44,552 bases of DNA from JAAYTD01 sp964472015 (GCA_964472015.1 CAYYIP010000016.1:1-44552), one strand, 5' to 3'; positions 8,991 through 19,025 are shown, counted from the first letter of the stretch. Numbers and translations are program-made. The notes: a model not told the origin generated them from the letters alone.

Positions 8991-9251
8991 AAATTACTCC
9001 TTTTTTATTATATATTATTATGTTAGTATTATATTTTATTATTTTATATTAAATAACATTCTTATTTTAAATATATCATTTATTGTTATTATTATTTATA
9101 TTTAATATTATATAATTAGAAAGTTATAAATATAGTATAATAAAATTATTATTAAAATACGAAAAAAATAATATATACAATATTTTTAATTAATTTAATA
9201 TTATTTTATAAAAATTATGAATAAATAAAGTATACTTATTTATTTTCTTAG
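8991..9251. other. AT-only spacer between the tandem propeller genes
   Basis: Almost pure A/T with no open frame. It carries the ribosome binding site of copy 1 (8997-9002, minus) and a stretch (9143-9216) that recurs after the scaffold gap at 10418-10490. I see no TAnnTTTG-type promoter on the minus strand. Confidence 0.5.
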
Positions 9252-10317
9252 CTATTCACCCTTAGCTATTTTAAATGTTTTTATCTCATTATCTTGTGTT
9301 GATTTTAATAAATAAATGCCAGCAGGTAAAAATGAAATATCCAAAGTTAAATCACTTTGGTTACTATATACATCTTCAAATAATACTTTTAAAAGATCTC
9401 CATTTATATTAAATGCTTCGATCTTTAATTTCCCTGTTTTAAAATATGAGCCTGGTAGTGTTAATTCTTTAGAATTAGAATTAGGATTAGGATTAGGATA
9501 GAAAACAGGGTCAATAGGATTAGGTTTAATAGAACCAGCTTTTACCATATTATTAAATAAGCATAAGCCATCAATTTCATAACCAAGAATATAATTATCA
9601 TTGGAAGAACACTTTTTTATATTTACATAAATATTTCCTAAAGTAGCATTGTTATATTTATAAGCTAATTCACCTGTTTGTAAATCAAAAATATGTAAGT
9701 CTTCATAATATCCATTGCCTGCAGTAATCATATATCTAGAATCAGAAGTAAGATCGAATGTATATATTCGATTTTGTGTTCCAGGATAAATATCCCATTC
9801 ATATTTTTTATCATAAGTTATATTATTATAAACTCTAACTAATCTACCATTTACTGTACACAACAATTTATTATCAGGTGTTGTTTGTAAAACATTTCCT
9901 ATCTCATCTATTATTTTTTTTAACGGATGACTATTTTGTATTGTATCTAATGTTTCTATATCATATACATACTTTTTATATTCCTTATATCCAGGATGTG
10001 TCCAATCGGGAACATAGTAAGAATATGCTACAAAATACTTCCCTTCCCTAGGCATTTGCAACTTATAATAATAATTTTGCCAAAATCCTAATGTATCTAT
10101 TAACTTAAAAGTATTTAAGTCAAATATCCAAATTCCTTTTTTCCAATAATATGGATTGTGATTATAACCATCAGTACCAGTTCTTACAAGTAATCCTATA
10201 TCTTCATTTATGCTAAAACCGTAATCTGTAGTAGCAGACCTCGTTATATCGAATTTCCCAATTACTTCACCTGTTGGCCATTTTACTTTTTCCCAATTAC
10301 AAGTATATAAGTATTTC
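9252..10317 (-). CDS. T9SS beta-propeller protein, copy 2 (5' end lost in gap)
   Basis: The frame is open from the stop at 9252 through 10317, where the scaffold gap begins, so this is a partial gene, not a 269-residue protein starting at 10061. The C-terminal ~290 residues, including the linker and sorting domain, match copy 1. The part nearer the N-terminus differs: around the residues corresponding to copy 1's TTSFRSGFSINEDIGLF it reads TRSATTDYGFSINEDIGLL with a two-residue insertion. If the missing end resembles copy 1, about 0.42 kb is absent, including the signal peptide and start. Presumably exported by T9SS like copy 1. Confidence 0.75.
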
Positions 10318-10417
10318 NNNNNNNNNNNNNNNNNNNNNNNNNNNNNNNNNNNNNNNNNNNNNNNNNNNNNNNNNNNNNNNNNNNNNNNNNNNNNNNNNNN
10401 NNNNNNNNNNNNNNNNN
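10318..10417. other. Scaffold gap (100 N)
   Basis: Exactly 100 undetermined bases. Aligning both flanks to copy 1 of the duplication predicts roughly 424 missing bases, so 100 is probably a placeholder for unknown length. The gap falls in the duplicated unit, where short-read assembly is expected to break. Confidence 0.95.
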
Positions 10418-10696
10418 AAATTATTATTAAAATACGAAAAAAAATAATATATACAATATTTTTAATTAATTTAATATTATTTTATAAAAAAATATAAAAT
10501 AATATTATTTCTTATAATTTTTAATGTCAGATTTTATATAAATGCAGGATAATATAAATTGATATAAAAATAAAAAATAATGAAACGAAAAACTATGAAA
10601 ATTAGTATAATTTTTTCTCATTATTTATTTTTTATGAAATATTTATATAAGTTTGTATTTCTATATAATTAAAAAAGTATACTTACAAAAATAAAA
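10418..10696. other. Spacer upstream of nadB, partly duplicated
   Basis: 10418-10490 repeats 9143-9216 with one extra A, marking the upstream end of the duplicated unit. The rest is AT-rich leader of nadB with the TAAGTTTG element at 10648-10655. I see no gene. Confidence 0.5.
10648..10655 (+). promoter_or_regulatory. Possible -7 element upstream of nadB
   Basis: TAAGTTTG fits TAnnTTTG and lies 41 bp before the nadB ATG. No TTG sits at the proper distance upstream, so this is a half match only. Confidence 0.3.
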
Positions 10697-12241
10697 ATGA
10701 AAAAAACAGATATTTTAGTTATAGGTAGTGGACTATCGGGACTTATATCTGCATATATAGCTGCAGAACGTGGTAAGCAAGTTATTATATTGACAAAAAC
10801 ACCTGAAATTTTAAGTGGTAGTACTTCACAAGCACAAGGTGGTATAATTTATAAAGGATTAAATGATCTTCCAGAAAAATTAATGAATGATTTGCAAGTA
10901 GCAGGTGATGGTCATTGCTGGGAACCTGCAATACGTCAATTAGCTGAATATGGTCCAAAATTTATAGATGAAATTCTTGTTAAACAATTTCAGGTTGACT
11001 TTGATAAAAATAATGGCAGTTTTGATCTTACAGCTGAAGGCGCACATTCTCAAAGACGAATTATTCATAGTAAAGATAAAACAGGCGAAGCAATTCAATT
11101 AAAAGTAATAGAAAAAATCAAATCACATCCTAACATAACTATATTGACAAACCAAATAGTTTTTGATCTTTTAACCTTATCACATCATTCGAAAAGATCA
11201 CTTGATATTTATGAACATCCTGCATGTTTTGGTGCTTTTATTTTTGATGATAATACAAAATCTATTTATCCTATTTTTGCAGAACGTACTATCTTAGCAA
11301 CAGGTGGTCTTGGACAAATATTTTTACATACAACTAATCCAGTAGAGTCTACAGGTGATGGTATTGCTTTAGCTTGGCGTGCTGGTGCAAGATGTTTTAA
11401 TTTAGAATATATTCAATTTCATCCTACTGCTTTTTTTGAAGGCGATAAAAGATTTCTTATTTCGGAGGCTGTCCGTGGTGAAGGTGGCATCTTAGTTGAT
11501 AAAAATGGTAATGAATTTATGAGTAGATTTCATCCACAAGGTAGTCTTGCCCCACGTGATATAGTTGCTCGTAGTATTCACCAGGTTATGTTAGAAACAA
11601 ATGCAAAAAATGTATATATAGATATAACAAATAAAAATAGAGATTGGTTAAAAGATAGATTTCCTACAATTTTTGAATATTGTTATAATTATGGCATAGA
11701 TATGTCTTGTGATTTAATTCCTGTTGTTCCTGCTGCCCATTATTCTTGTGGTGGTGTTGGTGTTAGTTTACGAGGTCGTACTTCTATAAGACGTCTTTAT
11801 GCAGTTGGTGAAATTTCTTGTACCGGCGTGCATGGTGCAAATCGACTAGCCTCGTCATCACTTTTAGAAGCTTTAGTTTGGGGATATTTTGCGGGGAAAG
11901 ATTCTGCTGAGCCTTGTAGACAAGGTAATTATTTTCCTGCTATTGATGATTGGAAAGATGAAAGTGAAGAAATAGATCCAGCACTAATTTTTCAAGATTG
12001 GACTTCAATAAAAAATACTATGTGGAATTATGTCGGCTTAATTCGTACTAAACAACGTTTGCATCGAGCTCAAACTATGCTGCGTAATTTACAACATGAA
12101 ATAGAAGGATTCTATCGAAAAGCTAAAATGTCACGTGAAATTATAGAGTTACGTAATGGTTTACAAGCAGCTATTGCTGTTACTAATGCAACTCTTGAAG
12201 CACCTTGTAGTCGCGGAACACACTATTTGATTGATTCTTAA
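10697..12241 (+). CDS. nadB: L-aspartate oxidase
   Basis: 514 residues, normal length. It oxidises L-aspartate to iminoaspartate, the first step of de novo NAD synthesis, with FAD. The dinucleotide-binding GSGLSG is at residues 10-15, followed by GSTSQAQGGI, AHSQRRIIHSKDKTG, the substrate-site block EYIQFHPTAFF...ISEAVRGEGGIL, and the C-terminal FAD block HYSCGGVGV...YAVGEISCTGVHGANRLASSSLLEALVWG. HSQRR and the absence of a covalent-flavin histidine context favour NadB over the succinate dehydrogenase flavoprotein. The C-terminal helical domain is present. nadA and nadC are not in the window. No Shine-Dalgarno site. Confidence 0.96.
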   Translation: MKKTDILVIGSGLSGLISAYIAAERGKQVIILTKTPEILSGSTSQAQGGIIYKGLNDLPEKLMNDLQVAGDGHCWEPAIRQLAEYGPKFIDEILVKQFQVDFDKNNGSFDLTAEGAHSQRRIIHSKDKTGEAIQLKVIEKIKSHPNITILTNQIVFDLLTLSHHSKRSLDIYEHPACFGAFIFDDNTKSIYPIFAERTILATGGLGQIFLHTTNPVESTGDGIALAWRAGARCFNLEYIQFHPTAFFEGDKRFLISEAVRGEGGILVDKNGNEFMSRFHPQGSLAPRDIVARSIHQVMLETNAKNVYIDITNKNRDWLKDRFPTIFEYCYNYGIDMSCDLIPVVPAAHYSCGGVGVSLRGRTSIRRLYAVGEISCTGVHGANRLASSSLLEALVWGYFAGKDSAEPCRQGNYFPAIDDWKDESEEIDPALIFQDWTSIKNTMWNYVGLIRTKQRLHRAQTMLRNLQHEIEGFYRKAKMSREIIELRNGLQAAIAVTNATLEAPCSRGTHYLIDS

Positions 12242-12276
12242 AATATTGATTTAAATATAAGAAAAGTAATTAATAT

Positions 12277-13614
12277 ATGGCAGATAATAAATTAAAAGAC
12301 AGTATAAAAACAAATAAAACAATAGATAAATTATTAGCTATAATAAAATCAAATAAAGGAAGAATTACGCCTGTTGAAGCTGCTACTGTTACCGGTTTTT
12401 CATTAGAAGAAATTACATCTGGTTTAAATAGATTAATTGAATTATATGAAGTACGTGTTAATTTAAATCAAGAAAATGGACGTTTACAGTATATATTTAA
12501 ATATCCATTATTTGAGCGTGGTAAAAAAACTTTTAGTGAAAAATTAGCCTCTTTTGCTAGTACTCTTTATAAAGGATTTAAATTTATTTATAAAGGTTCA
12601 ATTGGTGTTGTTCTTATATTTTATACGATTATTTTTGCTATTATATTAATGGCGCTAGCGTCAAGTAGTAATAATGATGATGATAACAGTATAGGTTTTG
12701 GAAATATTTTTGCTGTTATGCTTCGTGCTATATTGGAAAGTATGCATATAGTAACTTATCATAAGGCTGTTGAACGAATTTATGATGTAGATGGGAATGC
12801 ATATAAGGCATATAAGCCAGAAAAAAATAAAGGTAAAAATTTTATACAATCAGTTTTTAGTTTCGTTTTTGGACCAGAACAACCTAAATTTGATGCACTT
12901 GCTGATGCAAAAGAAGTTTTAGCTTATATTAGATTGTATACAAAAGGGAGATTAACAACCTCTAATATAATAGAATTAGCAGGTGGTAATTTTGCAAACG
13001 CAGAATCAAAATTAGCAGAATATGTTAGTAAATTTAAAGGCGAATTAAATATTTCAAATAATGGGATTCTATATGGTGATTTTGAAAATATGCTTGATGA
13101 TGTTTCTATTGCCGAACGTAGTAATATAGAATTTTATAAAGATGAAGTAGAGCCTCCTGTAGAATTTTCAGGTAATACGAAAGGTAAAAATATACTTATA
13201 ATTATAATGAATACCTTTAATTTGATTATGTCTTTATTTTTATTTAATTATTTGTTAGCTATAGGAAATCAAGGTTTATTTATATTTTTATCAGTATTTC
13301 CATTTATTGTTTCTGTACTTTATTTTATTATCCCTTTGTTACGTATACCATCTTATAAAATACGCAAGTCAAGACGTAAATATAAAATAATGCATAAAAA
13401 ATTGGTTGGTTATATTTGTTCTCAAAGGAAAATGATTTTTAATGTAAATGAATTCTTCTATTTATTTAGAGTAAAAAGTAGACGTGAAGAAGATGATTTA
13501 CAAACAGTTCTCAAAAATGTTGTTACTGAATTAGAAGGTACTATAGAGTTATTAGATGGTGGTGAAGTAGTATATAAGTTTGAACGTCTATATAATGAAT
13601 TAACTATTGCTTAA
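12277..13614 (+). CDS. Winged-helix-like N-terminus fused to membrane protein
   Basis: 445 residues. Residues about 15-75 (LLAIIKSNKGRITPVEAATVTGFSLEEITSGLNRLIELYEVRV) look like a winged helix-turn-helix. Then come a hydrophobic segment (about 109-130), a soluble stretch to about 300 that includes a second similar element (AYIRLYTKGRLTTSNIIELAGGNFANAESKLAEYV, about 217-255), two more helices (about 305-325 and 333-353), and a basic/helical C-terminal domain. I do not recognise the family. It starts 35 bp after nadB and may be co-transcribed. It could be a membrane-tethered regulator, or the helical repeats may serve protein contacts. Confidence 0.6.
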   Translation: MADNKLKDSIKTNKTIDKLLAIIKSNKGRITPVEAATVTGFSLEEITSGLNRLIELYEVRVNLNQENGRLQYIFKYPLFERGKKTFSEKLASFASTLYKGFKFIYKGSIGVVLIFYTIIFAIILMALASSSNNDDDNSIGFGNIFAVMLRAILESMHIVTYHKAVERIYDVDGNAYKAYKPEKNKGKNFIQSVFSFVFGPEQPKFDALADAKEVLAYIRLYTKGRLTTSNIIELAGGNFANAESKLAEYVSKFKGELNISNNGILYGDFENMLDDVSIAERSNIEFYKDEVEPPVEFSGNTKGKNILIIIMNTFNLIMSLFLFNYLLAIGNQGLFIFLSVFPFIVSVLYFIIPLLRIPSYKIRKSRRKYKIMHKKLVGYICSQRKMIFNVNEFFYLFRVKSRREEDDLQTVLKNVVTELEGTIELLDGGEVVYKFERLYNELTIA

Positions 13615-13709
13615 TTAATTTTAAAAATGTAAAAAAAATAGTGATAAAAAATATTATAATACTAAATTTTATAAAAATATAACTTAGAAGAATTAATTTA
13701 ATTTTTATT

Positions 13710-14333
13710 ATGCGAAGAAAAAAACAAGAAGATGAAAGTCAAAACAATATGATTTTTCCATTAAGTTCTATAAGAACAATAAAAAGTACTAGACGTATTG
13801 CAAGAGAAAAAGTATTACAAGTTCTATTTGCATATTTTATATCAGGTACTTCTATTGAAGAATTATTAAAAGATATTTTTAGCCGTGATTATAATTTTGA
13901 GGGCGGAGTTGTAGAAAAAGATGATACTCAAAATTTCTATCGTAGACATGTACTTACAAAAGAAGAAATAGAAGAAATAGATGCAGATGCTACAATAATA
14001 TGGCGTGATGAAGATATAGAATTTGCAAAAATATTAATAAGAAAAGTCGTTGAAAATCAAGAATTTATTATAGATATTTTAAAAAAAATATCTATAAATT
14101 GGGAATATGATAGAATTTCTATTATAGATAGAACTTTAATAATGATTGCAGTTGTAGAATTTATATATTGTTCAGAAGTTCCAGTAAAAGTTAGTATTAA
14201 TGAAGTAATAAATATATCTAAAATTTATTCTACTGATAAAAGTACGGTATTTATAAACGGAATTTTAGATAAATTTCTTGTCTATTTAAAAGAAAATGAT
14301 AAAATTCATAAAACAGGTCGAGGAATAGATTAA
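13710..14333 (+). CDS. nusB: Transcription antitermination factor NusB
   Basis: 207 residues, longer than the 140-150 of most NusB proteins. The core is clear: REKVLQVLFAYF at about residues 31-42, then FAKILIRKVVENQEFI, ISINWEYDRISIIDRTLIMIAVVEFIY, and VPVKVSINEVINISKIYSTDKSTVFINGILDKF. NusB with NusE binds boxA RNA in rRNA antitermination. The extra length is a basic N-terminal tail (1-28) and an insertion of about 45 residues after the first helices, as in other Bacteroidota-type NusB proteins. dprA starts 4 bp after the stop, so the two form an operon. Confidence 0.93.
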   Translation: MRRKKQEDESQNNMIFPLSSIRTIKSTRRIAREKVLQVLFAYFISGTSIEELLKDIFSRDYNFEGGVVEKDDTQNFYRRHVLTKEEIEEIDADATIIWRDEDIEFAKILIRKVVENQEFIIDILKKISINWEYDRISIIDRTLIMIAVVEFIYCSEVPVKVSINEVINISKIYSTDKSTVFINGILDKFLVYLKENDKIHKTGRGID

Positions 14334-14337
14334 TTAA

Positions 14338-15459
14338 ATGAAAGAAACAATATCTCATTGTGTTTGGTCATTGGAGGAAATTATAGCTTTATCTTATATT
14401 AAAGGATTAAGTTATAAGAAACAACGTGAAATTATTTTAAATAATAATCCAAAATATAATTCTTTATATGATTATATAGATGATAATAGAAAGTCAGATC
14501 TATTTAATGATATTCATATAGATCTAAATGAAATTATCAATAATGCAAGAGAACAAATAGAAAAATGTGCAGAACATAATATAAATATTATTACTTTTTG
14601 GAATGAGCAATATCCTGACTTGCTGAAAAATATATCTTATCCTCCAAATCTTTTGTATGTAAAAGGTAAACTACAAGATAGTAAAGCATACTCTATTTCT
14701 GTTGTAGGTACTAGACATTGTACAAGTTATGGGAAACTTTGTACAGAATATTTTGTAAAATATTTTTCACAAAATAATATAATTGTAACAAGTGGACTTG
14801 CTTATGGAATAGATAGTGTTGCTCACAAAACTTGTGTAAAAGAAAAAGGCATTACTTATGCAGTTATTGGTTGCGGTATTCCTCAATTACAAAAAAATGT
14901 TAAACCTTTAGTTGATGAAATTATAAATAACGATGGTGCCATTATTTCAGAATATCGTTGTGGGACAGCTCCATTACCACAATATTTCCCACAGCGCAAT
15001 AGAATTATTAGTGGAATTTCAAAAGCTACCCTAGTTGTAGAATCTGCTTCGAGAGGTGGCGCACTTATTACTGCTGAGTTTGCTGCAGACGAAGGTAGAG
15101 ATGTTTTTGTAGTGCCCGGTGCTATAACATCTGAAAAAAGTCAAGGTTGTAACGAATGGATAGCAGGAAAAGGAAATAGAAAAGGACTTATTGCTCAATG
15201 TGCTATATCGCCAGAAGAAATGTTGAAGGAATTAGGAGTTATAGAAATAGTAGCAAATAAAAGAAAACAAGATATTAGCTTTCAATCTAATGAAGAAAAA
15301 CTTGTTTATGATTCTATTTCTTTTGAACCTGTTAATGTCGATACTTTACAAGCACGTACAAAATTAGGAATATCTGAATTACTTGTTATTTTACTTGAGA
15401 TGGAATTTGCAGGTAAGATTAGACAACTGCCAGGTAAACTTTATATTCGTGAAGTATAG
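14338..15459 (+). CDS. dprA: DNA-processing protein A (DprA/Smf)
   Basis: 373 residues, full length. An N-terminal helical region (1-110) precedes the extended Rossmann fold with VVGTRHCTSYG, VTSGLAYGIDSVAH, AVIGCGIPQ, FPQRNRIISGIS, VVESASRGGALITAEFAADEGRDVFVVPG and GCNEWIAGKG. The C-terminal ~60 residues form the usual winged helix. DprA loads RecA on incoming single-stranded DNA in natural transformation, and it is also kept in bacteria not known to be competent. It starts 4 bp after nusB. Confidence 0.95.
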   Translation: MKETISHCVWSLEEIIALSYIKGLSYKKQREIILNNNPKYNSLYDYIDDNRKSDLFNDIHIDLNEIINNAREQIEKCAEHNINIITFWNEQYPDLLKNISYPPNLLYVKGKLQDSKAYSISVVGTRHCTSYGKLCTEYFVKYFSQNNIIVTSGLAYGIDSVAHKTCVKEKGITYAVIGCGIPQLQKNVKPLVDEIINNDGAIISEYRCGTAPLPQYFPQRNRIISGISKATLVVESASRGGALITAEFAADEGRDVFVVPGAITSEKSQGCNEWIAGKGNRKGLIAQCAISPEEMLKELGVIEIVANKRKQDISFQSNEEKLVYDSISFEPVNVDTLQARTKLGISELLVILLEMEFAGKIRQLPGKLYIREV

Positions 15460-15625
15460 TTTTTTATATAATATTTTTTATGTACGATTTAATTTTTAAG
15501 TATTAATTTATAATTTTTTAGTTATAATTAATTAAGATGATTTTTAATACATTGAAAATTGAATAATATTGTTAAAAAATAATTATATATTATATTAAAT
15601 TATATGATAAATAAAAATATATTTT

Positions 15626-17260
15626 ATGAAAAAATCTTTATTTTCTTTTATATTTTTGCTTCTAATATTAAGTAATTTCAAAACTTTTTCTCAAGAAATT
15701 ACAAATATCAATTCAATATTTATTGAACGTAAAAAAGTTTTTTTGCCAGAAGATAAAGATTGGTTTTTTGCCTCTCCTTTTTTAAATTCTCTCCATTTTT
15801 TAACAAAAGAATATGTTATACGTAATGAACTTCTTTTTAAAGAAGGGGATACATTATCAGAAAATTTATTTTTAGAGACAGAAAGAAATTTACGATCAGC
15901 AGAACTGTTTACTAATGTAAAAATAGAGTTGGAGGAAGTTTCAGAAAATTCTTATGATGTCTATGTAATAACAAAAGATAGATGGTCTTTTTTCCCAGCA
16001 CTTCTTTTTGGCGGTTCCAGTAACGATATTAGGTATGGTGGTAGATTAGAAGAATTTAATTTATTTGGGACTGGGACTTATGTTTCTTTAAGTGGATTAT
16101 ATAAAAATGAATATAATATAGGACTTGAAGGCGAAATTTTGTTAAAAAATAAAAGAATTTTTGGGACTGATTTTAGTTTAGGTACTTCTTTATTAAGTAA
16201 TAAATATTTAACAAAACAAGATTTAATATTAGAAAAACCATATCATACGTTTTATACAAAAAATTCTTATGGAATTTCTTTAAAAAATTATTTTGGAAGA
16301 GAAGTATTTTTGAATAATCCCGAACATTTATTCCCTGAAATTACGTCAATTCCTATCGATGAACAAAAATTTAATGGTTGGTTTTCACAGGCTTGGATAA
16401 TTGATGATGTGCATTTATATTTTACAAGTTTTTTAGAATATAATAAAGTAAATAGAGGATACGATATTTTTCAAAGAGCTTATGATAATCAAGGGAAAAT
16501 TTTATTTGCTTTTTCATCTTCATTACAAGACTTTTATGCTACTGAATGTGTTAACTCTTATAGTGTAGAAAATATTGAAGATGGTGGATGGGGAAGTGTA
16601 ATATTAGGAAAGACTTTTCCTATTTCAAATTATGGTGGTGAACGTGGTTTTTTCTATATAGCAGCACAAGCAGAAAAATCTATATATACTAAAAATTTAT
16701 ATTTGTTTGCTCAATTAAATGGTGCAAGTTCCTTTCGTGATAGATTTGCTAAATATTCTTTCCAATCTTTTTATGGAGCAGGATTCTATAAATTTAATGA
16801 TAAATTATTGCTTGCAGCTCAAATAAAAGAGCAAGCAGTATGGAATTGGCCAAGATATAGACAACTTATTTTAGATGAAATAAGAGGTATAAGAGGATAT
16901 AATATTGGTGGCTTTGCAGGTGATAATAGGTTAGTTTCAAATTTTGAATTAAGATATTTTCCCGGATGGCAATTGTTTGTATTTAAAATATCAGGCGTTT
17001 TATTTTATGATATTGGTTCTGTATGGAATCGTACAGTGAAAATTTTTGATTCTAAATTTTATTCTTCAATAGGTGCAGGACTTAGATTCCATTTTACAAA
17101 ATCAAATAATCCTTTACATACTTTACGTATAGATTTCCCTTATAATTTTTATACTAATAAATTTAGTATATCATTGGGAGCTAGTCAATATTTTGAAGCT
17201 TTCAGTAATCATAGTTTTATTTTACCCGAAATTTATGGTACTGAATTTGATTTTGAATAA
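15626..17260 (+). CDS. Omp85-type outer-membrane protein, POTRA plus barrel
   Basis: 544 residues. Signal peptide about 1-22, ending FKTFSQ. Residues about 50-118 form a POTRA domain (YVIRNELLFKEGDTLSENLFLETERNLRSAELFTNVKIELEE). The rest is a beta-barrel with alternating aromatic strands, ending in the surface-antigen-like block SSIGAGLRFHFTKSNNPLHTLRIDFPYNF. With one POTRA it is shorter than BamA and resembles the small Omp85/TamA-like proteins of Bacteroidota. It may insert or export outer-membrane proteins or lipids; which cannot be told. The final residue is Glu, not the Phe typical of BamA substrates. It is convergent with the GH57 gene. Confidence 0.8.
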   Translation: MKKSLFSFIFLLLILSNFKTFSQEITNINSIFIERKKVFLPEDKDWFFASPFLNSLHFLTKEYVIRNELLFKEGDTLSENLFLETERNLRSAELFTNVKIELEEVSENSYDVYVITKDRWSFFPALLFGGSSNDIRYGGRLEEFNLFGTGTYVSLSGLYKNEYNIGLEGEILLKNKRIFGTDFSLGTSLLSNKYLTKQDLILEKPYHTFYTKNSYGISLKNYFGREVFLNNPEHLFPEITSIPIDEQKFNGWFSQAWIIDDVHLYFTSFLEYNKVNRGYDIFQRAYDNQGKILFAFSSSLQDFYATECVNSYSVENIEDGGWGSVILGKTFPISNYGGERGFFYIAAQAEKSIYTKNLYLFAQLNGASSFRDRFAKYSFQSFYGAGFYKFNDKLLLAAQIKEQAVWNWPRYRQLILDEIRGIRGYNIGGFAGDNRLVSNFELRYFPGWQLFVFKISGVLFYDIGSVWNRTVKIFDSKFYSSIGAGLRFHFTKSNNPLHTLRIDFPYNFYTNKFSISLGASQYFEAFSNHSFILPEIYGTEFDFE

Positions 17261-17306
17261 AATATAAAGTTATAATTAAAATATATAAAATTATAAATAA
17301 ATTATA

Positions 17307-19025
17307 TTATTCTGTCCACCATTCTAGTTTTAACTCTTGAAATATAGAATTACGTTTTTCTGTTTCTTCTAAATATAATAATTGCTTTTTTGTTAAGTGA
17401 TTAGTTTCTTTAAATTTTTCAAACATATCACAAATTCTATTAAAATCAGAATGATGGAAGAAAAAACGTTGTTCAGCATAATCTTTTGCAGATTGAGTAT
17501 GAATTAAAAATTGCCAATCTGAAGATTGTAATAACATTAATTCCCTTAATGCTTGTGTTAATAGTCTACGTTCTATATCAGTTAATTTATTTATATTATT
17601 CTTTTCAATAATATTATTTAATCTTAATTCATTATCATATATATTTGTCCAAGTCCATCCATTTTCAGCATCAAACCATACACTATGATTATTATTCTCG
17701 CCCCACGAACCTTCCGGTAAGCTAATAACTTCAGTAGGCTTTAGCTTGAATATTTGTTCTGTTGCTGTTGCCATATCTATCCAAGGTGAATGAGATATTC
17801 CTTTGCATAATAATCTTAAAAATTCTGGTCCTTCAAACCACCAATGTCCAAATAATTCAGTATCAAATGGTAAACATATTGTAGAAAATTCACCTGTTGA
17901 ATTATAAAAATAATTAGAAGAATTTTCAATTTGATGAATAAAATGGTTTACCTGTAAATCTAATTTATCCATAACCCAATCAGGATGATATAATGTTTTA
18001 TACTGCATATCTGTTTTTGAATCAGTTACACGCCAATAACGTAAACGTGATGGATAGTTTGTTTTATGGAAATCTAAATAATCAGGATTTGCAGGGTAAC
18101 CTATTGAACCACTCCATACTTGCATTGAAATATCATGATGTCGTGTAAAAGCAATAGATGTTCCATATTCAGTCTTTTCACTAGAACTAACTTCATATAA
18201 TTTCAATGGTGTTCTTTCTAAATTAGAAATTTTAGGTCTAAAATCAGGATCTAATATATGTTTAAAATTAGTTTTATTGGGTTCAGTAAAAACGCCTATC
18301 AAAGAACTACGCTTTAATAATTCTTCATCCGTAACAAAGTAAAACAATTCATTCTGAGCTAGTATTTGTTCTATACCTCTTCTTAAATGTTTTTTATTAA
18401 ATGGGCTTACAGGAACTAAAGATGCCCATTCATAAGAAGGGCGATAAGCACATTCTGGTAACCACGCGCCACGAGGCTCACGACCAAAATATTTTTTATA
18501 ATTTTCTTTTGCAGCTTTGAATTGTAAATTTACACTTTTATCATATCCTAATAATGGTGAATATCCGTGTGTTGCTCCGCAAGTCATTATTTCAATACAT
18601 CCTTTATCTTGTAATTCACGGAAAGCAGTTATAATAGAACAGTTATATTTATTTATGTAATCATTTTTACGTTCTGCATACCAATTTTCCCACCATTTAG
18701 CAAGATATATTTGATGAGGTGAATATCCCCATTTTTTAAAATTTTGGTAATCTTCTTTTGCTGCTTCAATTTTTTTATTGCAATAATTTATAAAAATTTC
18801 TTTAGTATCATTATGTTCTAATTGTTCACATAATACAGGTGATATATCAATTGTTATTTTCGGTAAAATATTTTCATTTAATAAGTCATTGAAAACATTT
18901 AGTAATGGAATATAACATTCCGCAATGACTTCTGTTAGCCAATCTTCGCCATGAGGCCAAGTGCCATGATGTAATACCCATGGTAAATGAGTATGTAAAA
19001 TAAAAATTAGATTACCTGTTTTCAT
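17307..19025 (-). CDS. GH57 1,4-alpha-glucan branching enzyme
   Basis: 572 residues, typical of GH57 branching enzymes with a C-terminal DUF1957 helical domain. The N-terminus carries FILHTHLPWVLHHGTWPHGEDWL, the substrate-binding HTHLPW. EIMTCGATHGYSPLL follows, then WLPECAY with the likely nucleophile E191, and LPFDTELFGHWWFEGPEF with the likely acid/base D388. No signal peptide, so cytoplasmic. It would introduce alpha-1,6 branches in a glycogen-like glucan. It lies 64 bp downstream of a GT4 gene on the same strand, suggesting a joint role. Related GH57 enzymes (4-alpha-glucanotransferase, amylopullulanase) are less likely given the length and HTHLPW motif. Confidence 0.88.
   Translation of the reverse strand: MKTGNLIFILHTHLPWVLHHGTWPHGEDWLTEVIAECYIPLLNVFNDLLNENILPKITIDISPVLCEQLEHNDTKEIFINYCNKKIEAAKEDYQNFKKWGYSPHQIYLAKWWENWYAERKNDYINKYNCSIITAFRELQDKGCIEIMTCGATHGYSPLLGYDKSVNLQFKAAKENYKKYFGREPRGAWLPECAYRPSYEWASLVPVSPFNKKHLRRGIEQILAQNELFYFVTDEELLKRSSLIGVFTEPNKTNFKHILDPDFRPKISNLERTPLKLYEVSSSEKTEYGTSIAFTRHHDISMQVWSGSIGYPANPDYLDFHKTNYPSRLRYWRVTDSKTDMQYKTLYHPDWVMDKLDLQVNHFIHQIENSSNYFYNSTGEFSTICLPFDTELFGHWWFEGPEFLRLLCKGISHSPWIDMATATEQIFKLKPTEVISLPEGSWGENNNHSVWFDAENGWTWTNIYDNELRLNNIIEKNNINKLTDIERRLLTQALRELMLLQSSDWQFLIHTQSAKDYAEQRFFFHHSDFNRICDMFEKFKETNHLTKKQLLYLEETEKRNSIFQELKLEWWTE

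Noticed and set aside
10061..10061. ATG giving a 269-residue beta-propeller protein
   Set aside because: The frame stays open upstream to the gap and aligns with the N-terminal half of copy 1, so this is an internal Met.
7611..10490. Insertion sequence or transposon behind the duplication
   Set aside because: No transposase, no terminal inverted repeats and no target-site duplication; the repeated unit is a surface-protein gene with its spacer.
10697..12241. Succinate dehydrogenase/fumarate reductase flavoprotein
   Set aside because: Length, the HSQRR block and lack of neighbouring iron-sulfur or membrane subunits point to L-aspartate oxidase.
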